Source: an uncultured bacterium (GTDB lineage Bacteria > Edwardsbacteria > AC1 > EtOH8). From it: DNA of 64,000 bases. The stretch is taken from NCBI GenBank assembly GCA_937863685.1, contig CALMGM010000012.1, positions 65,816 through 129,815 on the forward strand. Reading direction: 5' to 3'. This document shows, piece by piece, positions 57,410 to 64,000 of this stretch. Both the position numbers and the translations under genes were made by a program. Numbering within the stretch: position 1 is the first letter of the stretch; every line of letters begins with the position of its first letter. The notes under the pieces were generated by a model. That model did not search any database and was not told the origin of the DNA. It saw only the letters and a program-made list of their open reading frames with translations.

Positions 57410-60400
57410 TCAGCTCTTGTCCTGAGCCAAGCCGACGGGTTGGGCTTTGAACTTAATGGTCACTTTGGTCCCGTTTTCGCCGGTTATCCGGATACTGGCA
57501 TCCAGCTGACCCACCAGGGCGTCCACCAATTGAAGCCCCAGGGTGGGCGCATTTTTCAGGTCCAGATCAGCGCTTATCCCGGGACCGTTATCGCTAACTT
57601 CCAGGGTGAAGATGCCGGCGTCATCCTTGGTAAGCGATATGTCTATCCGGCCTTTGTCATTGATATCCTTAAAGGCGTACTTAAAGCTATTGGAGACCAG
57701 CTCGTTTATGATCAGACCGCAAGGGATGGCAATACCTATGGATAGTTTTTCCACCAGAATATTGGTCGATAATTTGATCTCTTCCTGGGTGGTACCATAG
57801 GTAGAATACAGGTCGTTCATCAGACTGCCGACATATTCGGGAAAGTCGATGCCGGCCAGATCCTTGGAATGATAAAGTTTTTCGTGGACCAGGGCCATGG
57901 ATCGCACCCGGTTCTGGCTTTCCAGGAACATCTTTTTATAATGCGGATCCTTCACATAACCGGTCTGCAGATTAAGCAGGCTGGCAATGATCTGCAAGTT
58001 GTTCTTCACCCGGTGGTGGATCTCCTTGAGCATCACCTCTTTTTCTTTGAGGGCGGCCTTGATCTTCTCCTCGTTCTTCAACCGCTGGGTTATGTCCCGG
58101 ATATTGCACTGCACCACATTATGATCGCCCACCGGATAGACATTGCTGATAAATTCCACCTTTATTTCCCGGCCTTCCTTGGTCTGTAGCGGCAAGCCTT
58201 CATGCCGGACATGCACACTATTCTTTAGCACGATGAAGTCCTCTTTGCTGGCCGCGATATCTTTGAACAGACCTATCTCCCACAGTTGCTTTCCGACAAT
58301 CTCATCGGAAGAATATCCCAACATGTTCTTGATGTAAGGGTTGGCGCTTTCAATATCACCTGTTTCAGCGTTCAGAATAAGGATGGATTCCTGGGCCGAT
58401 TCGAACAGCCGGCGGTAACGGGTCTCCGAGGCGGCGATCGTTGCCTCGGCCTGTTTGCGCTCGGTTATATCCCGGATATTGCACTGCACCACATTATGAT
58501 CGCCCACCGGATAAACGTTGCTGACGAATTCCACATCCTTCTTCCAGCCGTCCTTGGATTCCAACGGCAGGTTTTCATAGCGCACGTACCCCTTTTTCTT
58601 CAATTCCATAAAACTGGCTCGGCTGGCCACGATGTCCCCGAACAGGCCGATCTCCCAAAGCTCCTTGCCCATCAGTTCCTCGCGGGGATAACCCAGCAGA
58701 TCCTTGATAAAGGGGTTGGCATCGTCAATGACCCCTGTATCGGCGTTCAATATCAGGATACCGTCCTTGGCCGACTCGAACAGCCGGCGGTAACGGGTTT
58801 CCGAAGATATTATCTTTTTCTCCGCCTGCTTGCGCTCGGTGATGTCCTCGACAGTGCCTTCGTAAAATAAAACCTCCCGGTCCGGTCCCCGGATGCAACG
58901 GGCGTTTTCGCGCATCCAAACCTCCGAACCGTCCTTGCGTTTCCATAGTGACTCGTATCCGATCAGTTGGTCGCCCTGTTCCACCAGACGCTTGAACACG
59001 GCCCGCTCGTAACCCGGCGTATAGTTTTCCTGCTCCAGGTTGCGCCGGACAAGATCTTCTAACGAAGCGTATCCCAGCATGCTGACCAGGGCCGGATTGG
59101 ACATCAGAATGCGGCCGTCGGGCGTGGTGCGATAGATGCCGATGAAGGTGTTATCTATAAAACTGCGTAGCCGTTCCTCGCTCTGCAGTAACGCTTCCTC
59201 CGCCCGCTTGCGGTCGGTAATATTCTCAACCACCGCCAGTATCTTGTTTATTTTTTTATTTTCATCATAAAGCGGTACCGTCCTATATGATTGATACTGA
59301 TTGTTGATGAACAATTCAAATGACGTTTCCTTGCCGGCGAAGGTCTCCAGATAGTGTTCTTTTACATTATCCGCCCTTTCGCCGAAAACCTGTTCCAATG
59401 TCATTCCGACAAAACTGCTGGGATCAAGCCCGTTCTTTTTAAATTCCTGCCCGGAAGTGAATCCCACGGTAAGGTCATTATTGACAATTGATATATAGGA
59501 ATTAGGGTAATTATCCGCCATGGCCCTTAGCAGCTTCTCGTTTTCGACCAGAGCCTGTTCGGCATTCTTCTGCTCGGTCAGATCCTCGTAAATGCTTACC
59601 ACTTCTCCGGTCGGCAGCCGGTAAACATAGTTCTCCCTCCAGCCGGTCAAATGCTGGTCCCGGTAAAAGGATACGGGATGATTCTCCGGCTGGCCGGTCC
59701 GCCACACCCGCTGGAACACTTCGAACAGGCCCATCTTCTTGACGCCGGGGAATACTTCGGAGACCCTTTTACCGATCACTTGGTCTTTGGTCTTTTGCTC
59801 AATACGCTGCCCGGCAGGATTGAAATCCAAAAAGACGAAATCCGCCCCGTCGTCCACCGCCTGATAGACCGCCACCCCGTTGTTGATGCCCTTAAAAAGT
59901 TCGGCAAACCTGGTCTGGCTGATGGACAGCTCCTCCATATTATGCCTCAGCTCCTCGTCGGCGGCTTTCAGTTCTTCCTCCGAGGCCAGCAATTCCTGGT
60001 TGGCCGCTTCCAGCTCTTCGTTGCGTTCCTGGAGATCAAGTTCGTATTGCTTGCGCTCGGAAATGTCCCGGACGATGCTCTGTAAATACTTTTTACCTTC
60101 TACCTCTATGGGCCGGGCGCTGACCTCCACCGGAAAGGTGGAGCCGTCCTTGCGCCGATGCTTCGTTTCGAATACCCTTCCGTCTTTGGATATAATTTCG
60201 TCCATCTGTTTTTTAAAAGAATCTTGCAGGTTTTCGGGCCTTAATTCCATGGCAAGCATGGACACCAATTCATCCCGGCTGTAGCCATATATCTGCACCG
60301 CTTTCTCGTTTGCTTCAACTATGCGATATTTATTGTCGCTCAGAAGAATTATGTCATTGGCGTATTTGGTCAGGTAATCAAAATGCCTGACCAGAGCCTG

Positions 60401-61420
60401 CCGGTCCAGTTCCTGCTGGTACTGTTTCTTGTAAAAGCCGCGCCGTTCGGTCTGCCAAAAGAACCCGATGCTTAGGCCGGCTGCCATCAGCATAAGAATG
60501 ATGCTAATTGCGATGTTCCGTTCCTGCCGGTAAAGCGGGGCATATATCTCATCTTTGTCAATTTTCACTACCATATACCAGGGCGAATCCTTGATATGCC
60601 CGAGCGATGCCAGGACCGGAACATCCCGGTAATCCAAGCCCTCCACCAGGCCCTCCTTGCCCAGGGCCGCCATGGTCGCCGGCAGCAGGGTGTCCGATAT
60701 CGGCAGGCGGAATTTTAAGGCCGCATCCTTATGGTGCCTCAGCTCGTTAAGAAAAACAACCTCATCCCCCTCCCGGCGGACCAGCACCGTTTCCCCGGTC
60801 CGGCTGGTCAGGGGCCAGCTTTGGATGAGTGGATAAAGGAATTTATTGGGATCTATCCGCAGTATCACCGTGGCCGCCAGGCCGTTCCGGTCGAACAGCG
60901 GCGCCACCACGTCCAAATGGACCTCCCGGCACTGGTCGCAATAATAAAAATCGGTAAACATTACCGCTTTGTTTTTAACCGCCTGTTTGACAATGGACAT
61001 GGTTAACGGGCTGATCTTTTCTGTGGTTCCCTTGTCTATGAAAAATTTGATATTCCCGGCAGGATCCACTAGTATCGCGTCCTTGTAGGTTTCGTAGATC
61101 CTGAAAGCGTCTAAGCGGCGGTTAATGTAATTATACAGGTACTTGTCGGCTGGGTCCTTAAGCCAGCGGCGCACCGAGGAAGTGAACATTTCGCTGGAGG
61201 TTATCACAAAGGCATTGCCGAAACGTTCCCTGCGCCAGTCGTAGATCTGGTTGACCTTGTATTCGGCTATGGTCTGCAGGTCGTTCTTGATGTGCTCAAC
61301 GGTTTTGGCGGTCTGATCCTTGTAATAAAAATATCCCCCGGCCAGAATGCCGGCCGCCAGCAATAAAAATATTACCAGCAGCTTAAAGGGTATCTTTCCC
61401 ATGATCTGACGCTTGGTCAT
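57410..61420 (-). CDS. Large multi-PAS sensor histidine kinase (HisKA_2 type)
   Basis: 1336 residues. Helix 1 (LLVIFLLLAAGILAGGYFYY), a periplasmic dCache-like sensor (about 40-295) and helix 2 (about 303-323) are followed by six PAS/PAC units (ending in repeated ISERKQ, ITDRKR, ITERKQ signatures). The last is followed by a HisKA_2 domain with His in EIHHRVKNNLQIIASLLNL (about 1135) and a HATPase (ELVSNSFKYAF, SDNGPGIS). HisKA_2 kinases typically serve general-stress or light-type pathways. PAS units 5 and 6 are a near-identical tandem duplication. AGGAGG stands before the ATG. The gene is alone between repeat-filled gaps. Confidence 0.93.
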   Translation of the reverse strand: MTKRQIMGKIPFKLLVIFLLLAAGILAGGYFYYKDQTAKTVEHIKNDLQTIAEYKVNQIYDWRRERFGNAFVITSSEMFTSSVRRWLKDPADKYLYNYINRRLDAFRIYETYKDAILVDPAGNIKFFIDKGTTEKISPLTMSIVKQAVKNKAVMFTDFYYCDQCREVHLDVVAPLFDRNGLAATVILRIDPNKFLYPLIQSWPLTSRTGETVLVRREGDEVVFLNELRHHKDAALKFRLPISDTLLPATMAALGKEGLVEGLDYRDVPVLASLGHIKDSPWYMVVKIDKDEIYAPLYRQERNIAISIILMLMAAGLSIGFFWQTERRGFYKKQYQQELDRQALVRHFDYLTKYANDIILLSDNKYRIVEANEKAVQIYGYSRDELVSMLAMELRPENLQDSFKKQMDEIISKDGRVFETKHRRKDGSTFPVEVSARPIEVEGKKYLQSIVRDISERKQYELDLQERNEELEAANQELLASEEELKAADEELRHNMEELSISQTRFAELFKGINNGVAVYQAVDDGADFVFLDFNPAGQRIEQKTKDQVIGKRVSEVFPGVKKMGLFEVFQRVWRTGQPENHPVSFYRDQHLTGWRENYVYRLPTGEVVSIYEDLTEQKNAEQALVENEKLLRAMADNYPNSYISIVNNDLTVGFTSGQEFKKNGLDPSSFVGMTLEQVFGERADNVKEHYLETFAGKETSFELFINNQYQSYRTVPLYDENKKINKILAVVENITDRKRAEEALLQSEERLRSFIDNTFIGIYRTTPDGRILMSNPALVSMLGYASLEDLVRRNLEQENYTPGYERAVFKRLVEQGDQLIGYESLWKRKDGSEVWMRENARCIRGPDREVLFYEGTVEDITERKQAEKKIISSETRYRRLFESAKDGILILNADTGVIDDANPFIKDLLGYPREELMGKELWEIGLFGDIVASRASFMELKKKGYVRYENLPLESKDGWKKDVEFVSNVYPVGDHNVVQCNIRDITERKQAEATIAASETRYRRLFESAQESILILNAETGDIESANPYIKNMLGYSSDEIVGKQLWEIGLFKDIAASKEDFIVLKNSVHVRHEGLPLQTKEGREIKVEFISNVYPVGDHNVVQCNIRDITQRLKNEEKIKAALKEKEVMLKEIHHRVKNNLQIIASLLNLQTGYVKDPHYKKMFLESQNRVRSMALVHEKLYHSKDLAGIDFPEYVGSLMNDLYSTYGTTQEEIKLSTNILVEKLSIGIAIPCGLIINELVSNSFKYAFKDINDKGRIDISLTKDDAGIFTLEVSDNGPGISADLDLKNAPTLGLQLVDALVGQLDASIRITGENGTKVTIKFKAQPVGLAQDKS

Positions 61421-61440
61421 CTTGGTTCCTCCTTGGTTTT

Positions 61441-61912
61441 GACCCCTCTCCCGGCCTCTCCCCCATCAGGAGAGAGGTTTTCGTCATTGCGAGGAGACTT
61501 CTTTAATTTCAAACGAAGCAATCCTGGATATTTAACCGCCGAGGCGCAGAGACACAGAGGCTTTTACTAAATACCTGGCTTGCGTGTCATTCCTGCGGAA
61601 GCAGGAATCCAGGTTCTTTCTGGATACCCATTTTCATGGGTATGACACCCCCTTGTCAGTCCCTCGAAGCTTGTCCTCGTGAAAACGGGGAGAGGGAATC
61701 CAGGTTCTTTCTCACACAAAAGCACTGAGACACCGAGGGTTTTACTTTCGTCATTGCGAGGAGACTTTTTTATATTCTAACGAGGGCCTCCGCTAAAGCT
61801 ATGGCCCTTGAAGAAGCTATAAAATTGGCGAAAGCGGAAGCAATCCATCGTGTCATTCCCGCGCAGGCGGGAATCCAGGCCCTTTCTGGATGCCCGTCTT
61901 CACGGGCATGAC
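61441..61912. repeat. Cluster of dispersed palindromes and short repeats
   Basis: In order: a CCTCTCC/GGAGAGG palindrome (61441-61479); a CGTCATTGCGAGGAG...GAAGCAATCC unit (61487-61532); GTCATTCCTGC...GCAGGAATCCAGG (61586-61613); CTGGATACCC...GGGTATGAC (61620-61646). A second CATTGCGAGGAG unit, split by about 55 bases, follows (61751-61848), then GTCATTCCCGC...GCGGGAATCCAGG plus CTGGATGCCC...GGGCATGAC (61852-61912). No gene is seen in 61421-62203. Confidence 0.8.
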
Positions 61913-61983
61913 ATGCTCACTTACTACCATATACTGTATGCGCCCATCGCCTTTTATTCTTTCAACAGCAAACAAACGCTTTT

Positions 61984-62086
61984 GTCATTCTGAGACCCAC
62001 ATCCTGCCTGCCAAACCGAAGAATCTCTATCTCCCGCGCAGATCCTTCGTCAGCCGAAATGAATGCCGCACTCAGGATGACGCGCC
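61984..62086. repeat. About 103-base dispersed repeat, copy B
   Basis: Matches copy A at 57217-57320 (GTCATTCTGAGACCCACA start, CAGGATGACGCGCC end). It follows the same GCCCGT-type palindrome as copy A does, so the two loci share a composite order. Confidence 0.8.
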
Positions 62087-62203
62087 TGTTGCTGTCACCA
62101 CTTCGAAAGTTTGCTTTTTGCCAACCTCAGTGCAGGCCCTGAGAACTCTTCCCGCCCGCCAAGCTGAACGGGTGACAGACTTTTATTCTTTAAACTTTCA
62201 ACT

Positions 62204-64000
62204 TTAAACTGATAGCGCCTGGTTTATCTTCTGGGTCAGCTCCGCCAGCCGGTAGGGCTTCTGCAGAAAATCCTTGACCCCGCTGTTCATGAGGGCCTGG
62301 GCCTCCTCCTCGATGCTGTAGCCGGAAGACAGCAGGGCCTTGATGCCGGGATTTATCTCCTTCATCTTGAGGAAGGCGTCGTGCCCGTTCATCTTGGGCA
62401 TGATCATGTCCAAGATCACAAGATCGATCTTTTTCCAGTGCTCCCGGTAGTATTCCACCGCCTCCAGTCCGTTGGCCAACGATATCATCTTGAATCCCTG
62501 GTCGCCCAGCATCTGGCTGGTGATATCCCGGATGGTCTCCTCGTCGTCCACCAGCAGGATGGTGCCGCTCCCCTTTTGGATCGGGACAGCCGCCGCCTCT
62601 TCGGATATTTCCGGCCCGGTCTCCATCAGCGGCAGATAGATGTTGAAATTGCTGCCGTGCCCTTCCTCGCTGTAGACCTCGATGGAGCCGTTATGGGCCT
62701 TAATGCAGCCATAAACGCTGGCCAGGCCCAGTCCGGTGCCCTGGCCCTGCTCCTTGGTGGTGAAAAACGGTTCGAATATGTGGGTCTGCACCTCCCGGGA
62801 CATGCCCTGCCCGGTGTCGCTGACCGATATCCGGAGATACCGGCCCACCGGGATCTTGTAGGAATGATTCCTGACGTAGGCCTGGTCCAGCTCGCTTACC
62901 TGGCTGGAGATGGTCAGGTTGCCGCCCTGCGGCATGGCATCCCGGGCGTTGATGCAAAGGTTCAATATGGCGTTCTCCAGCATGGCCGGGTCGCCCAGCA
63001 CGGTGCAGGGATTGGCGGACAGCGTTTGCCGGACATTAATGTTCTTGTTAATGGTGTTGGATAGAATGCCGGCCACCTCGGCGATGGTCCGGTGAAGATT
63101 GACCGGCACCTGCTGGTAATTGCCCTTGCGGGCAAAGGTCAGCAGCTGCCTGGTCAACGAGGCGGCGTGTTCCCCGGTGGTCAGTATCTTCTCGGCCAGC
63201 GCCGCCAGCGACGGTTCGTTGATCAGCTTGATCTGCAGCATCTCGGCCTGGCCGATGATCCCGGCCAGCAGGTTGTTGAAGTCGTGGGCTATGCCTCCGG
63301 CCAGCTGGCCGATGGCCTCCATCTTCTGGGCCTGCTGCAGCTGGTTGGCCATCTGTTTGGCCTGGGTGATGTCGGTCAGAGTGCCCATCAATCCTGCGGG
63401 ATCCCCTTTTTCGCCTTTTATAAGGCGGCTGAAACTGCGGACAAAGACGATCGAGCCATTCTTGTCAATGATGCGGTATTCCCACGGTTCCTCGATCTCC
63501 TCGAGGTTTCTTTTGAACGACCTGACAAGGCCAGGCAGGTCATCGGGATGGATGAATTTGGAGAATGGCTGGCCGGTGATATCGTCCGGGGAATACTTGG
63601 TTATCCTCTCTATCACCGGGCTGATATACTGAACGATGCCGTCCGGATCCACCAGGAAGATCACGTCGTTGATCTGCTCCACCAGGGTCCGGTATTTTTC
63701 CTCGCTCAGCTTCAGGGCTTCCTCGGCCTGTTTACGGTTGGTGATGTCCAGCATCACCCCCTGGACAAACAGCGGCCGCCCCTCTCCGTCCTTGACCAGA
63801 CTGAGATATTCATAGGCCCAGATCAACCGGCCTTCCTTGGTGTGGATCCTGTATTCCATCTGGACCGGCCCCTTACCGGCCGCCACCCGCTTGAGGCCGT
63901 CCGAGGCCACCGGCTGGTCATCGGGGTGGACATGGCTGATCCATAGCTTGGGATCTTCCATCCATTCCCGGGGGACGAATCCCAATATCTGTTCTGCCTG
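62204..64000 (-). CDS. Hybrid PAS histidine kinase with receiver domain, 5' end outside the window
   Basis: The frame is open to the right edge; 598 residues are visible. They contain the end of one PAS domain (REWMEDPKLWISHVHPDDQP), PAC ITNRKQAEEA, a second PAS (YRTLVEQINDVIFLVDPDGI), and a HisKA with His in GGIAHDFNNLLAGIIGQAE. A HATPase_c follows (NLCINARDAMPQGG, SDTGQGMS, GTGLGLASVYG), then a C-terminal REC domain with the DDEE pocket, Asp in LVILDMIMPKMNG and Lys in FLQKPYRL. It belongs to the widespread DFNNLL hybrid-kinase class. Further sensor domains are probably encoded beyond the edge. Confidence 0.95.
   Translation of the reverse strand, partial: QAEQILGFVPREWMEDPKLWISHVHPDDQPVASDGLKRVAAGKGPVQMEYRIHTKEGRLIWAYEYLSLVKDGEGRPLFVQGVMLDITNRKQAEEALKLSEEKYRTLVEQINDVIFLVDPDGIVQYISPVIERITKYSPDDITGQPFSKFIHPDDLPGLVRSFKRNLEEIEEPWEYRIIDKNGSIVFVRSFSRLIKGEKGDPAGLMGTLTDITQAKQMANQLQQAQKMEAIGQLAGGIAHDFNNLLAGIIGQAEMLQIKLINEPSLAALAEKILTTGEHAASLTRQLLTFARKGNYQQVPVNLHRTIAEVAGILSNTINKNINVRQTLSANPCTVLGDPAMLENAILNLCINARDAMPQGGNLTISSQVSELDQAYVRNHSYKIPVGRYLRISVSDTGQGMSREVQTHIFEPFFTTKEQGQGTGLGLASVYGCIKAHNGSIEVYSEEGHGSNFNIYLPLMETGPEISEEAAAVPIQKGSGTILLVDDEETIRDITSQMLGDQGFKMISLANGLEAVEYYREHWKKIDLVILDMIMPKMNGHDAFLKMKEINPGIKALLSSGYSIEEEAQALMNSGVKDFLQKPYRLAELTQKINQALSV

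Noticed and set aside
61441-62086. Repeat cluster considered as a CRISPR array
   Set aside because: The repeats belong to several unrelated families, are palindromic, irregularly spaced and lack cas genes nearby.
61890-62207. A 105-codon frame crossing the repeat region before the hybrid kinase
   Set aside because: It runs through the palindromes and the 103-base repeat that also occur in other intergenic gaps, so the frame is accidental.

Overview
The window is most consistent with an uncultured, Gram-negative bacterium of the FCB-like candidate lineages (for example candidate divisions such as Edwardsbacteria, TA06 or WOR-3). The evidence is the moderately GC-rich sequence, the many signal-peptide beta-barrel proteins of PorV/FadL type, secreted proteins ending in type IX-secretion-like (FlgD/Por-type) tails, an Mla-type lipid transporter, and a dispersed palindromic repeat family. 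The lineage is inferred from gene style only; there is no rRNA here.

Layout. 1-6.1 kb (minus strand): a DNA-repair island with umuD, umuC, an SRAP/YedK protein, uvrC and a partial O6-alkylguanine methyltransferase. It is interrupted by a strongly expressed-looking 45-residue peptide gene and a free TPR protein. 6.2-12.7 kb (plus): tldD, a TPR lipoprotein, and pyrK-pyrD-rlpA-pyrF-pyrE, tightly overlapping. 12.8-18 kb: a lipoprotein fusing a peptide-binding SBP_bac_5 domain to a TonB C-terminal domain, a secreted membrane dipeptidase, and mlaE-mlaF. 18.2-25 kb (minus): a housekeeping cluster of yicC, an outer-membrane protein, gmk, rpoZ, coaBC, a family 4 uracil-DNA glycosylase and dnaB. 25.2-30.3 kb (minus): a YfgM-like TPR protein, a GH57 amylase-type enzyme, two uncharacterised membrane-linked proteins and a pseudopilin. 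30.4-31.4 kb: a low-GC, decayed RHS locus with an immunity-like membrane protein.

31.4-51.6 kb (minus) is the most distinctive part. A carbohydrate/glycerol-phosphate-type ABC transporter is split: the ATPase lies at one end, and the two permeases and binding protein at the other. Between them lie a large secreted OB-fold/Ig-like protein with a sorting tail, a PorV-like barrel, an 848-residue-class barrel with N-terminal ComEA-like helix-hairpin-helix motifs, another barrel, a UshA-like 5'-nucleotidase, a secreted PHP phosphoesterase with a sorting tail, a second PorV-like barrel and a DHH/RecJ-like exonuclease. A lamin-tail-domain protein with the same OB-type repeats precedes the permeases. 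I infer a surface system for binding, processing and salvaging extracellular nucleic acids or nucleotides; this is a hypothesis.

51.6-64 kb: a tRNA-Arg(CCU) with a duplicated 3' end (possible integration scar), a TPR protein, two stand-alone receiver proteins with a PAS histidine kinase, a GIY-YIG nuclease gene bracketed by palindromic repeats, a 1336-residue multi-PAS kinase, about 0.8 kb of nested dispersed repeats, and a hybrid histidine kinase running off the right edge.
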